Positions 1-14,978 of a stretch of 64,000 bases of DNA are shown here, piece after piece. Where the stretch lies: NCBI RefSeq assembly GCF_041734735.1, contig NC_134876.1:98511168-98575167 (forward strand), given 5' to 3'. The position numbers were made by a program, and so were the translations under genes. The notes below the pieces were generated by a model. The model had not been told where the DNA came from, did no database searches, and saw nothing but the letters and a program-made list of their open reading frames with translations. The stretch comes from Babylonia areolata. Lineage: Eukaryota; Mollusca; Gastropoda; Neogastropoda; Buccinidae. The stretch's first letter is position 1. The number at the start of each line of letters is the position of its first letter.

Positions 1-1004
1 ACCTCACAGTGTTCACCTGATCATCATACCTGTGAACCCAGCACTAACCTCACAGTGTTCACCTCATCATCATACCTGTGTACCCAACACTAACCTCACA
101 GTGTTCACCTCATCATCATACCTGTGTACCCAACACTAACCTCACAGTGTTCAGCTGATCATCATACCTGTGTACCCAACACTAACCTCACAGTGTTCAC
201 CTGATCATCATACCTGTGTACCCAACACTAACCTCACAGTGTTCACCTCATCATCATACCTGTGTACCCAACACTAACCTCACAGTGTTCAGCTGATCAT
301 CATACCTGTATACCCAACACTAACCTCACAGTGTTCACCTGACGATCATACCTGTGTACCCAACACTAACCTCACAGTGTTCATCTGATCATCATACCTG
401 TATACCCAACACTAACCTCACAGTGTTCACCTGACGATCATACCTGTGTACCCAACACTAACCTCACAGTGTTCATCTGATCATCATACCTGTGTACCCA
501 ACACTAACCTCACAATGTTCACATCATCATTATACCTGTGTACCCAACACTAACCTCACAGTGTTCAGCTGATCATCATACCTGTGTACCCAACACTAAC
601 CTCACAGTGTTCACCTGATCATACCTGTGTACCCAACACTAACCTCACAGTGTTCAGCTGATCATCATACCTGTGTACCCAACACTAACCTCACAGTGTT
701 CACCTCATCATCATACCTGTGTACCCAACACTAACCTCACAGTGTTCAGCTGATCATCATACCTGTGTACCCAACACTAACCTCACAGTGTTCACCTCAT
801 CATCATACCTGTGTACCCAACACTAACCACTCATCATCATACCTGTGTACCCAACACTAACCTCACAGTGTTCACCTCATCATCATACCTGTGTACCCAA
901 CACTAACCTCACAGTGTTCACCTGACGATCATACCTGTGTACCCAACACTAACCTCACAGTGTTCACCTGATCATCATACCTGTGTACCCAGCACTAACC
1001 TCAC
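1..1004. repeat. Minisatellite, 46-bp unit x about 22, copying exon 40's 3' end and donor
   Basis: Unit (+): aacctcacagtgttcacctc, atcatcatacctgtgtaccc, aacact. The junction reads aacctcacagtgttcagctc, so each unit carries the exon end GAACACT with donor gtgaggtt. Several units keep ttcagctg exactly. The array may continue left of the window. Confidence 0.95.
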
Positions 1005-1085
1005 AGTGTTCAGCTCTGGTGTGCTGATCGTCTTGGTGTCACTGGTGATGTTGTTCAACTGTGTCTTGAAAATTTCTTCCAAGGC
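1005..1085 (-). CDS. WDFY3: WDFY3 exon 40 (residues 2224-2250), last in window
   Basis: An 81-nt exon encoding ALEEIFKTQLNNITSDTKTI STPELNT; vertebrate VLEELFKVTLPVNERGHVDI is the counterpart. Phase 0 both sides, donor gtgaggttag after AACACT. Only the first half is well conserved, so the donor choice rests on phase and consensus. Confidence 0.85.
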
Positions 1086-4000
1086 CTGAACAAAGAAACA
1101 AACAAACATTTCACCTTCAGGAAATCTTCTACGTTCATGGCCTGCAACTCCACGTTCATTCTTATGTACATGAGTGGGCTTTTACATGTATGACTTCCAA
1201 GAAATCAAATCAAATCAAATCAAATAAAAATCTGTTGGCTGCAGCCCAGTGGACCATGAAGGGGCCATGACAGGGCTGATCACCTGTCAGTGCTCCATGA
1301 AATCACTGAAGCAGCAAGAGAACTGATGAACAAGAAGAGCTCTGATGTATACTGCTACTGGCTGGAGGCAGCAGACTAGGCTCAGACTGACTGTCACAGT
1401 GCTGTGTTATCTGTCAAGGATGTTTACAATTTTGGCTGGTGTAGGAAAGAAAACAGGACGAAAGGTGTGTGGACTGGTCATTTGATTCTTCTTCTTCTTC
1501 CACAAGGAATAATAAGAAATAATACTTTGATACTGGTAGAGGAGGATACGATGACTTTCAAAACAAAGATACAAGAATACTTATATCATCTCTAAAAGTA
1601 AAAGAGAAATTTTTGATACATTTGCTGAAACATGTGCTTTGCAAACACATCTATTACTGCAAAACAAACCTCTGTAAGTATCCTGGTATCAATTTCCAAA
1701 TTTCAATACTTTTTGTTTCTCTGTTTCTTCTTTTAATACATTAAATGTTTTGTTAAATGGTTCTGGCCAAGGGTTTTATCAAAATTCCAAGCCCTTTCCA
1801 AACTCTGAAAGGCAAAACATAATTTTCCAAGAATTTTTCAGCCTCAGAAATAGTTCTCTCATTTTCCATGAACCCTGTACGTACGACAGTCAGTCATGTC
1901 TCACTATGACCATCAGAACAGCAGAGGAGACAACTGCTGTCCCAAGTATCTGGGCTGGAATTTGATAACAGTGGAGAGCGCCTTGCCCAAATTACACCCC
2001 CACATTCTCAGCCAAGAGGGTTTTAGGATAGTCTTGGTTGAGAAGGTTCCCAAAGGTCAACTGGCCCCTAAGGCTGCAGCACCAAGAGCCAGAGCAATCT
2101 TGCCTCCAAGTCTGAGAGTCACTTGCATTAAAGACTAAGCTGTAAATGACATCCAATTACAATGGAGAAACCACTGATCATACAGCTCTCAATCTGCTGC
2201 AGGCCCAACTCTGTACAATACAAAAAACCCACAGCGACTCACTGGCTTCTTGCAGATGTACAGCTCATCCCAGACCCTGTGTGCAGCCTGTGCCACGAGG
2301 TGGAGACCTTCTTTCACGGCTGTGGTCAGGGGCTCTGGCCGCACCACCTCTGTGTTGGCAGCTGCCATGCTGATGATGTGGGTGGTGCGTGTATCCGGGC
2401 CGCCGTTCTCCCCAACCAGACTCAGGTCTACCGTCCCCGACTCTATGTGCCAGGTCGTCGTGCGCGGCTGGCGTTCGTTCAGCGTGTTCACCCTGCGCAC
2501 GGTCAGTTCACTTCAGGTCAGTTTCTCAAAGGGGTGTCCCTGCGTTTGGAAAAATCTGTACACGATACCCCCTTACCCCATGTCTGGATGATCTACAAAA
2601 TGAAGCACCCCCTTACCCCATGTCTGGATGATCTACAAAATGAAGCACCCCCTTACCCCATGTCTGGATCGTCGGTGAGATGAAGCAGACAGAAGCTGAG
2701 GCAGGCAAGGAACTCCTGGTCATAGTTGCTGGTGCCGAACACCAGGTTGCGGTTGTTGGTAAGCGTATGTAGAGCCTCCAGGACTGCAGTCTGTCCAGCC
2801 ACTGTGTCCACCGGACGGGACAGCTGGAAGAGGATGGTGCGGTTCAGGCACTTGTAGATGCTGTCCAGGGACAGGCCTGACGCTGAAAACAACACAGGTC
2901 AGAGTCAGTTTGGGACGGCTCTGGAACTGTTAGTCTGATGGTCAGTACAATGCTGGGTATTATCACTTAGACGCTGAAAACAACAGACATCCTTATAATT
3001 TTGGGACGGCTTTGGAACTGTCAGTGTGATGGTCAGTACAATGATGAACTGTCAGTGTGATGGTCAGTACAATGCTGAACTGTCAGTGTGATGGTCAGTA
3101 CAATGCTGAACTGTCAGTGTGATGGTCAGTACAATGCTGAACTGTCAGTGTGATGGTCAGTACAATGATGAACTGTCAGTGTGACGGTCAGTACAATGCT
3201 GAACTGTCAGTGTGATGGTCAGTACAATGATGAACTGTCAGTGTGATGGTCAGTACAATGATGAACTGTCAGTGTGATGGTCAGTACAATGCTGGGTATT
3301 ATCACTTAGACGCTGAAAACAACAGACATCCTTATAATTTTGGGACGGCTTTGGAACTGTCAGTGTGATGGTCAGTACAATGCTGAACTGTCAGTGTGAT
3401 GGTCAGTACAATGCTGAACTGTCAGTGTGATGGTCAGTACAATGCTGAACTGTCAGTGTGACGGTCAGTACAATGCTGAACTGTCAGTGTGATGGTCAGT
3501 ACAATGATGAACTGTCAGTGTGATGGTCAGTACAATGATGAACTGTCAGTGTGATGGTCAGTACAATGATGAACTGTCAGTGTGACGGTCAGTACATGAA
3601 CTGTCAGTGTGATGGTCCATGCAATGCTGAACTGTCAGTGTGATGGTCAGTACAATGATGAACTGTCAGTGTGATGGTCAGCACATGAACTGTCAGTGTG
3701 ATGGTCAGTACAATGATGAACTGTCAGTTTGATGGTCAGTACAACGATGAACTGTCAGTGTGATGGTCAGCACATGAACTGTCAGTGTGATGGTCAGTAC
3801 AATGCTGAACTGTCAGTGTGATGGTCAGTACAATGATGAACTGTCAGTCTGATGGTCAGTACAATGATGAACTGTCAGTCTGATGGTCAGTACAACGATG
3901 AACTGTCAGTGTGATGGTCAGCACATGAACTGTCAGTGTGATGGTCAGTACATGAACTGTCAGTGTGATGGTCAGTACAATGATGAACTGTCAGTGTGAT

Positions 4001-6224
4001 GGTCAGTATAATGATGAACTGTCAGTGTGATGGTCAGTACAATGATGACCTGTCAGTGTGATGGTCAGTAGAATGATGAACTGTCAGTGTGATGATCAGT
4101 ACAATGATGAACTGTCAGTGTGACGGTCAGTACATGAACTGTCAGTGTGATGGTCAGTACAATGATGAACTGTCAGTGTGATGGTCAGCACATGAACTGT
4201 CAGTGTGATGGTCAGTACATGAACTGTCAGTGTGATGGTCAGTACAATGATGAACTGTCAGTGTGATGGTCAGTATAATGATGAACTGTCAGTGTGATGG
4301 TCAGTACAATGATGACCTGTCAGTGTGACGGTACAATGATGAACTGTCAGTGTAATGGTCAGTACATGAACTGTCAGTGTGATGATCAGTACAATGATGA
4401 ACTGTCAGTGTGATGGTCAGTACAATGATGAACTGTCAGTGTGATGGTCGGTACAATGATGAACTGTCAGTGTGATGGTCAGTACATGAACTGTCAGTGT
4501 GATGGTCAGTACAATGATGAACTGTCAGTGTGATGGTCAGTACAATGATGAACTGTCAGTGTGATGGTCAGTACATGAACTGTCAGTGTGATGGTCAGTA
4601 CATGAACTGTCAGTGTGATGGTCAGTACAATGATGAACTGTCAGTGTGATGGTCAGTACAATGATGAACTGTCAGTGTGATGGTCGGTACAATGCTGGGT
4701 ATCACTGCTTGGTTGGTTCTTTGTTGCTGCCCGACATGCCTGAGGGCATAATGGACAGTAACAATGTATCACTTACTTTGTTCTTCGACTGCAGTGACAG
4801 AAAAATATCTTTTTATACAAGACGGTGTATTGGCACAATGTGTCACAGTCAATGATATAACTTGTCATGTCTTTTATAACATCATCATAATCACCATCAT
4901 TATCAATACTATTACTGTAAATATCAGTATTATTATTATCATCATCATTATCATTATTATTGTTGTCAATATTATCTTCTTCCTCAACATTATCAGCTTG
5001 CTATAATCTTAATTAACACACAATTTACTGTATCATCAGTTTGACAACTGCAGATGGCTCCGCTTTTTCTTACAGGATGAGTTAAAAGCATTAGTCTCTT
5101 GGCCTTGTTGATACTGTCAGCAAATCTAATGTTTTAGAGCAATAAATCCAAAACTACAATACTTCAATGTAAAGCCTGTGCTTACATTTCCTCTTGGACT
5201 GCGAGATGAGTTTGCTGATGAAATCAAACACCTCTTTGGAGTCCCGCGTGTAGACACCTGTCGACACGACACAGTAATAAAGACCATAAAAAAAGACCAA
5301 CAAACAAAAATATACACTTTAAAAAGAACGCGTAGTTTGTTACTTTGTTGCTTTTTATAATGAGCATTCACTCACATAGGTCATACAAACAACAACACTT
5401 GTTTCTTCTGTGAGAGCGCTGCACAATCTATTAACTGGGAAGTGCACCTGTTCACCAACTATGTTGCCCATACTAAAAAGAGTAGCTGTACATCTGCACT
5501 TTTTCCTCTTTTCACAAACTTGGTATTGGATACACCCTACATGCTATCAGCAAAGTAAATTACTTCTTTAATACAACTATAAAAAAAAACACCTCAAAGT
5601 ATTCATGTTGAAAATGCCACGAGTTAACCCAAAGATTTAAAGAAAAGTCAGTTCCATTCAAAAACAGATAAAACAGAAACTTTCCTTTAAGCTCATTCTA
5701 ATCCTCACCAACACTGAAGTAAGTGAAACAAAAATATCTGTATAAATTTCCTAGATAACAACATGTAAAAAGGAAAGCATTCAGGTATGAAAAATATAGC
5801 ATTTTAAGAAACAACTGAAAAATGAAAAAGTAAATGAATGACCTGTACACCCTTCACTGATAACAACATACATGTCAATCCTCATGTGAAAGGAAGACAT
5901 TCAGGTAAGAAAAATATAACACTTCAAGACGTGATAAGAACATCTGAAAAACCAATAAATACATAAAAGTTAAAACTGTGACAAAGAGTTGAAGCATGCA
6001 ACAATAAAAAAAAAAAATACCCTGAAAACCACACTCTCACTGACTGACTGATATGGATATACTTATACAGCACCTATTCTCAGTCAGACACCATGCTAGA
6101 AGCGCTTTAAAAAGAGAGTCATTTGCACAACAGGCTGCCTACCTGGGCAGAGATGACTGACAGCTACCTTTTGGTGCTCATCATTCATTTCCCAAGTCAT
6201 TCAGTCAGGTTTCCATCATGCAAG

Positions 6225-6271
<47 letters not shown>

Positions 6272-6298
6272 CATTCAGTCAGGTTTCCATCATGCAAG

Positions 6299-6339
<41 letters not shown>

Positions 6340-6366
6340 CATTCAGTCAGGTTTCCATCATGCAAG

Positions 6367-6415
<49 letters not shown>

Positions 6416-6440
6416 CATTCAGTCAGGTTTCCATCATGCA

Positions 6441-6499
<59 letters not shown>

Positions 6500-9400
6500 G
6501 CATATCAGAGATGATTTTCAACAAAACTTTGCTAGGGACAACTCTCTTGTTGCAATGGGTTCTTTAACATGCATCAAGGTCGTGGTGCACACAAGACCTC
6601 TGTTAATCATATCATCTGAATGACTAGTGTCCATACCACCACTCTAGGTCTACTGGAGGGGTGACACTACTGGCAAGAGTGGAATTCAAACTCAAACCCT
6701 CAGATTCTCTCGCTTCCAAGAGAGAAGCGTTACCACTAAACCACCACTCCACACCACAGTGTGAGCACATGAGTGAGTGAGTTTGAGAGTTTCAGAATTT
6801 GTTGGTTGTATTTTTGATTGTGTACTATTTATGATTGTATGCTATGACGTGTGTGTGTGCACGTGTGCTTGTGTGTGTTGTGAGTGTGGTTGTGGGGGGG
6901 GATGAATAATTTTTGATAATGTTTGGTATCTTGTGTTCAATTTTTCCTTTTTGATATTTACGTGTGTGTTCTATTTGTAAACGTCAAGGGCTTATTTTCA
7001 AGATAAGGCGTAAATGCTCATAATAATAATACTAATACTAGTAGTGATGGCCTGGAGGTAACACATCCGCATAGGAAACGAGATAATCTGAGCGCACTGG
7101 TTCGAATCACGGCTCAGTCGCCAATATTTTCTCCCCCTCCACTGGACCTTCAGTGGTGGTCTGGACGCTAGTCATTCGGATGAGACGATAAACCAAGGTC
7201 CCGTGTGCAGCATGCACTTAGCACACGTAAAAGAACCCACAGTAACAAAAAGGGTTGTCCCTGGCAAAATTCTGTAGAAAAATCCACTTCGAAGGGAAAA
7301 ACAAATAAAACTGCACGCAGGGAAAAAAAAGACAAAAAAAGGGTGGCGCTGTAGTGTAGCGACGTGCTCTCCCTGGGGAGAGCAGCCCAAATTTCACACA
7401 GAGAAATCTGCTGTGACAAAAAAGAGAAATGCAATGCAATATTGACTGACCGTGCCACAGCTTGTCGACGACGCGTGAAGCGAAGTAGAAGACGCTGTGG
7501 GCCATGGTGGCGTAGGTGTTGGTGGAGGCCAGGGGCAGAGCAGCCTGCTCCCCCAGCAATACGTCCGCTGCCAACAGGTGCTCCATCAGCACTGACAGCA
7601 TCGTCGTCTGGAACTCACGCTGCTGGGCACGGCTCGCGTGGTCTGGGGCCGCCTGCAGGGTGGGGCGTCAACGTTTTTATCATGCACCATGCTACGTTTT
7701 GTTCTTTACAAAAAAACAGTCAAACTATAATGATAATAATACAGGAAAAAAGAATGGTCTGGTGCTGACTGCGATGTTGGGCGTCAACGTTTTTATCACG
7801 CACTGCATGATCCGTTCTGTTCTTTACAACAACAATGCTAATATGATAACAACAACAACAATGAAAATAAAAATAATACAGAAAAAAGAATGCTCTGGTG
7901 CCACCTGCAATGTTGGCCGTCAACATTTTCATCATGCACTGCAAGCTACGATTTGTTCTTTACAAAAAGAATGATAATAATAACAATAATAGTTATATAT
8001 ATAGAAAAAAGAATGGTCTGGTGCTGCCTGCAGTGTTGACTGTCAATGTTTTTATCATGCACTGCATGCTCCATTTTGTTCTTTAACCCTTTCACTTCCA
8101 GAATACGATTTTTGCAAAATTATCACCAACCTCTTTATTAAAAAATAAAATAAAATAAAAATAAAAAATAAAAAATTAGAATTATTGTATGTATAAGTAT
8201 ATGTCTACCTGAAGGAAAATAAATGGTGAATATAATTATAATTTCAATGTTGACAGGATGAGATAACTGCGAATCAGGGGAAGATAACTCAAGTTTTAGA
8301 AAAAAAGAAAATTCAAGTTTATTTTACAGGTGGAAATAGTGCTAAAATATTAGCAAATGCATTAGACACAACAACCAAGTTGCAGTCATGTTGTTTCCTG
8401 CACTATCATGTTGTTTTAAACATAAAAAATTAAATATAACCACTCACATACACCCACCCTCCTACCAAAACACCTACTAACACTATCACAAAATATTACA
8501 ACACAAAAACTCACTGTAAACAATATCTGGCTTGAACCTTTCATCTGGAGGGTTTCATAGCGGATGAAAACCCCAAAATGAAGGTTTCAAGCTAAAAGAA
8601 TGGGGTTTTTTCTGTACCCACTTCTGACACGACCCAACCCCCTTCCTGTTGATGTACCTGTAGCATGTAATCATCATCAGGGTAACCAGAATCACTTCAG
8701 CTGATCAACAACATTACTTTTGTTTCCTATCATGATTTTGCAGTCGCTATTGTTGACATGCAGAAAATCAAACAAAATTCTAGCCCCCTCTTCTGTACTG
8801 CATACTGTGGAGGTCATGTCGACACGCTCAACAGATTCTTGCTTTATAGAACGCAACAAAATCGAGCCAAAACTTGCTGAGAAATTGCTTCAAACGCTCA
8901 CCAAGCAGTTGGCATTTACAAATGAGGTAAGCATGTGCAAATGAGTTGCTGGACACCTGATTATGCAGTTACCCCTAAAATGCAGATATATCCGCGGTCA
9001 GAAGTGAAGGCTTTAACTCTTTCTTTACTAAGGTACGCAATAGCAGATCTCATGTGCACAATGCTTTGTTACTGTGGTATGCCATAGCGTACTGCAAGTT
9101 TAAAAATTCGTAGTTGATAGGTTAACGGTTTTGTGCAAAGCTTTAACGGCACAGCTCTATTCTCCAGTCACCCAAAAGTGCACCTGTACTTTTATTGTGG
9201 CTGAAAATGCCTTTGTCTGAGTACAATACGTGTGAGCGTATAGTCACCCTTCTCGCTCGCTCGCTCGGTAAGATGGCATCTCTGTCAACTTCGGTAAGTA
9301 CTGTGGCTCAAAGTCGAATGCAAACTGATTCTATAGTGGATTCCACTGTGCATACACATTTGCCCATTCAATTGCTAGTTAGTAAGCGCCTATGGTTACA

Positions 9401-12400
9401 ATAGACCACATTTGTAAAAAGGAAATTTTCTTCCTAAAATTACATTTATCTAACATACTTACCGTGACCCACTAGTGCAGACTCCAGCAGGGGTCTGACA
9501 TTCCTGTCCTGTGCAAACTACTATCCGCCTATGTGGAGAAAACGAAAGTAGCTATGGCCGATAACCTCCCGGAAGTAGGTAACCTCCCCTTTGCCACCCT
9601 GACTAGTGCCCTCTTTTGACGGCAGCCATCCTGACTCCTGTTCCTGTGCTCTTCATTGAGAAAAACTCACCCCCTGTATTTCAGTTGTGAAAAACAGATT
9701 TTTTTCAAAATATGATAAATCAGTCAATAATCAAGTGAGTGCTTTGAAAATTTGCGAAATATTAGTCAATACTATTCTTTATATTATCACAAAATTTCAC
9801 TGCTGTATGTAATTGCATTCTTGTTTAGATACTTTTCTTGTAACATAAACAAACGGCCAGTACAGAGAGTATAATGAAGGAAGTCATTGGGCAGTATAGG
9901 ATGAGTGAAACAGGATGCTAATAACAATAACGATAAAATTTTTAAAAAAAATAAATAAATAAAAACTGGTAATAATAAAGTAAAAAGAAAAGAATGGTCT
10001 GGTGCTGCCTGGATTGTTTGATATCAACGCTGTATCGCACACCACATGCTCGGCTTTGCTCTTTAAGGAACGATACAAATCAAAAACAATAGAGTAAAGC
10101 AGAGTGAAGGGAGAGGAAGAAGGAGGAAGCAGAGTGCGTTGTGTGTTCACCTCAAGCATGACATCCAGCACAGCGCCCAGCTTGGTGGTCTGCTGAGAGA
10201 AGCTGTCGATGACCAGGGTGCGCAGAAAGTCGATGATGAAGCGCTTCGCCGGGTGGGGGGTCAGGTGGGTGAACACGTCCTTCTCCAGTGACTTCACCAT
10301 CACAATCGGGTCCGAGTCAGGGAATGGCTGCAGACACACACACACACACACACAGAACTCAACACTCTCATTATCCCTTCAACAGCACACCAGAGGAACC
10401 AATGTGCTTATTATCCCTTCAATAACTTGCCAGTGAAATCTGCAACGTTATCAACCCTTCAATAGCTCACCAGTGGAAATGACAAGCTTACTCACCCTTA
10501 AGCAACTCACCAGAAGAATCAATAAACTCATAATCTGTTCAATGACTCACCAGTGGAATCAACATCCTTATTAACCCTTCAGCAGTTCACAAGAAGAAGC
10601 AACATGCTCACGATCACCTCAACAGCTCACCAGTGGACTCAACATGCTCACTGTCACCTCAACAGCTCACCAGTGGACTCAACATGCTCACGATCACCTC
10701 AACAGCTCACCAGTGGACTCAACATGCTCACTGTCACCTCAACAGCTCACCAGTGGACTCAACATGCTCACGATCACCTCAACAGCTCACCAGTGGAATC
10801 AACATGCTATCACCTCAACAGTTCACCAGAGGAATCAACATGCTCACTATCACCTCAACAGCTCACCAGTGGACTCAACATGCTCACTATCACCTCAACA
10901 GCTCACCAGTGGACTCAACATGCTCACTATCACCTCAACAGCTCACCAGTGGACTCAACATGCTCACCGTCACCTCAACAGCTCACCAGTGGACTCAACA
11001 TGCTATCACCTCAACAGCTCACCAGTGGACTCAACATGCTCACCGTCACCTCAACAGCTCACCAGTGGACTCAACATGCTCACCGTCACCTCAACAGCTC
11101 ACCAGTGGACTCAACATGCTCACCATCACCTCAACAGCTCACCAGTGGAATCAACATGCTAATTATCCCTTCAATGGCCTTTAAGTTGGCCGAGCGGCCG
11201 TAAGTCTAACCTGAAAGGTAGAGCATTATCCTTTGCTGATCAAACAAATACTGGCATCATTTCTAAATCAACAATGTGTGTTCACCTTGAACCCCTCACT
11301 GGGAGTGGTGACGTCACTGGATTGGGACAATAAAGACACTGTTATTGCTATCAGTATATCACTGTCAGTTCCCTTGAACTAGTGTTATCGCTATCAGTAT
11401 TTTACTGTCAGTTCACCTTGAACTCCTCATTGGGAGTGCTGAAATCACTGGATTGGGACAACAAAGATGATGTGGTATCGCTATCAGTATATCACTGTCA
11501 GTTCACCTTGAACATGTTATTGGGAGTGTTGACATCACTGGACTGCGACAATAAAGACACTGTGTTATTGCTATCACTGTCAGTTCACCTTGACTCATGT
11601 TATCGCTATCAGTACACCACTGTCAGTTCACCTTGAACTCATGTTATCGCTATCAGTACATCACTGTCAGTTCACCTTGAACTCATGTTATTGCTATCAG
11701 TACATCACTGTCAGTTCATCTTGATCTCATGTTATTGCTATCAGTACATCACTGTCAGTTCACCTTGATCTCATGTTATTGCTATCAGTACATCACTGTC
11801 AGTTCACCTTGATCTCATGTTATTGCTATCAGTACATCACTGTCAGTTCACCTTGATCTCATGTTATTGCTATCAGTACATCACTGTCAGTTCACCTTGA
11901 ACTCTCGTTATCGCTATCAGTACCTCACTGTCAGTTCACCTTGAACTCATGTTATCGCTATCAGTACATCACTGTCAGTTCACCTTGATCTCATGTTATT
12001 GCTATCAGTACCTCACTGTCAGTTCACCTTGAACTCATGTTATCGCTATCAGTACATCACTGTCGGTTCACCTTGAACTCATGTTATCACTATCAGTACA
12101 TCACTGTCAGTTCACCTTGAACTCATGTTATCGCTATCAGTACATCACTGTCAGTTCACCTTGAACTCATGTTATCGCTATCAGTACATCACTGTCAGTT
12201 CACCTTGAACTCATGTTATTGCTATCAGAACATCACTGTCAGTTCACCTTGAACTCATGTTATCGCTATCAGAACATCACTGTCGGTTCACCTTGAACTC
12301 TTGTTATCGCTATCAGTACATCACTGTCAGTTCACCTTGAACTCATGTTATCGCTATCAGTACATCACTGTCAGTTCACCCTGAACTCATGTTATCGCTA

Positions 12401-14923
12401 TCAGTACATCACTGTCAGTTCACCTTGAACTCTCGTTATCGCTATCAGTACATCACTGTCAGTTCACCTTGAACTCATGTTATCGCTATCAGTACATCAT
12501 TGTCAGTTCATCTTGAACTCATGTTATTGCTGCTATCAGTACATCACTGTCAGTTCACCTTGAACTCATGTTATTGCTATCAGTACATCACTGTGAGTTC
12601 ACCTTGAACTCATGTTATCGCTATCAGTACATCACTGTCAGTTCACCTTGAACTCACATTATATATATAGTACATCACTGTGAGTTCACCTTGAACTCAT
12701 GTTATCGCTATCAGTACATCACTGTCAGTTCTCCTTGAACTCACGTTATATATATAGTACATCACTGTGAGTTCACCTTGAACTCATGTTATCGCTATCA
12801 GTACATCACTGTCAGCTCACCCTGAACTCATGTTATCGCTATCAGTACATCACTGTCAGCTCACCGTGAACTCATGTTATCGCTATCAGTACATCACTGT
12901 CAGTTCACCTTGAACTCATGTTATCGCTATCAGTACATCACTGTCAGTTCACCTTGAACTCATGTTATCGCTATCAGTACATCACTGTCAGTTCACCTTG
13001 AACTCATGTTATCGCTATCAGTACATCACTGTCAGTTCACCTTGAACTCACGTTATATCTCACGTTATATATATAGTACATCACTGTCAGTTCACCCTGA
13101 ACTCATGTTATCGCTATCAGTACATCACTGTCAGCTCACCTTGAACTCATGTTATCGCTATCAGTACATCACTGTCAGCTCACCCTGAACTCATGTTATC
13201 GCTATCAGTACATCACTGTCAGCTCACCTTGAACTCCTCATTGGGAGTGGTGACGTCACTGCTGTAGTCGGGGATGGGGTAGGGGAAGAGGGTGGCCACC
13301 AGGGCGGTGATGAACTCCCCTGACATGCACAGAGTGCGGAAGTCAGCCACATTGTGGTAGAGGTACATCAGGAACTGTATGAGCGTCATCGGGTGGTCGT
13401 CCTCTCCTTCACCACCGCTGCTGGCCGGCTTGGGGGGAACCGAGCTCCCAATGCAGTCGTCTGCTGGCAGCTGTAATAAAAAAATAAATTTTAAAAATGG
13501 GTATTTATCATGCAGTCTACCTCCTTGGCTGTGACCAAAAACAATGAGTTGCAGTGTGTGCAGTGTGTTGTGCTGTATGCACGGTGCAGGTAGCATGTGT
13601 GTAATGCCCCCAGAAGTTACAGGAAATAAATTTGCTACGTTTGTTTTCCTCACTTGTATTGCACCATTTTGCGTTACTTTTGCACTGCATTATATTTTAG
13701 TTTTTGAGAAATTAGCCTTTTAAGACAACTCCTGTTGCTGCTTCTTCTTTGTTTGTCCGCTGCAACTCCCACATTCACTCATACAGAAGTCGTGTTTCCC
13801 ATATCAAAAAAAATAGAAAGCAGTCATGAATATAAATTCAAGCAACAGCGCCTTCACAGCCATTCCACAAAGCAGCTACACTGATATGTAAGATGTGTAC
13901 AAACACCAACACTTTTTTTTTTTGCAGGGAGGGTGGAGTTGCTTTTTTGTTTGTTTGTTTGTTTGTTGTTATTCCTTGCATTGAAGGTTTTATTTTCTCT
14001 TGAAAACATCATCTTCATCAATAACAGCTCCACTTTGACACAACATCCCAATGCAGTGTAGCAGGAGGAAACCACACACCGAACTAAATCATCACAGTAC
14101 TCTACGATGACAACTTGCAAGGTGTTTCTTTTTCACACCACAGGATAGCATCTAGCAAGGGGGTTTCCTTTTCACAACACTGACACAATGACAGCTAACA
14201 AAGGCGTTTCTTTTTCACAACCCCGACAGGAGGGAGGCGAGGGAGAGGGACACGGACCTGGTTGAGCATGCTGCGGATCATGGCCAGAATGACCATGGCG
14301 GCGTCAGGACACAGGTCCACCTGTTCCCGGGCCAGCACCACCACCGGCTTGCTGGCCGGCACGCCAAATATCACCGTCCACACAGAGTCCAGGCTCAACT
14401 GGGGACAGACATTCCAGCAAAAATGTTAGCTATGCAAACGTGTAAAAATCAAAGGGAACACACCACATGATATTATGTATCGTTCATCCATGTTATACAT
14501 ATGCACATAAAAATGCGCTTGGCAAACTATATGTATATGGATACATATATGCATATGTATGATATATATACAAACGTACCTACTCATACATGAGTCTCTC
14601 TTTCACACACACATAAATACACAGACACACACACACACACACACACACACAGAGCCTAATCACCCACCCACATACTTACACACAAACTCCCCCCTTACAC
14701 ACACACAAACACACCCACCAACACACAAACACACAAACTCCCCCATCATACAAACTTAAACTCACCCAACAACAAACACACACACACAGTAACACACACA
14801 GCCTCACAAACCACCCACATACAAACATACACACACACATATATGCATACAAACTCCCACTCCCTGCACCCTCCACACACACACACCAACGAACCAATAC
14901 ACTCACACACAAACTCCTCCACC

Positions 14924-14978
<55 letters not shown>

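Noticed and set aside
1-1004. CRISPR-like regular repeats
   Set aside because: Units are contiguous with no unique spacers, lie in an animal intron, and carry an exon end.
6123-6623. His/Thr-rich open frames
   Set aside because: Translations of (CA)n.
10553-11203. Long overlapping open frames in three frames
   Set aside because: Product of a 40-bp repeat lacking stops; no conserved protein.
13854-14120. 88-residue minus-strand ORF in intron 33
   Set aside because: No similarity to WDFY3, low-complexity Lys/Asn/Gln tract, no splice support.
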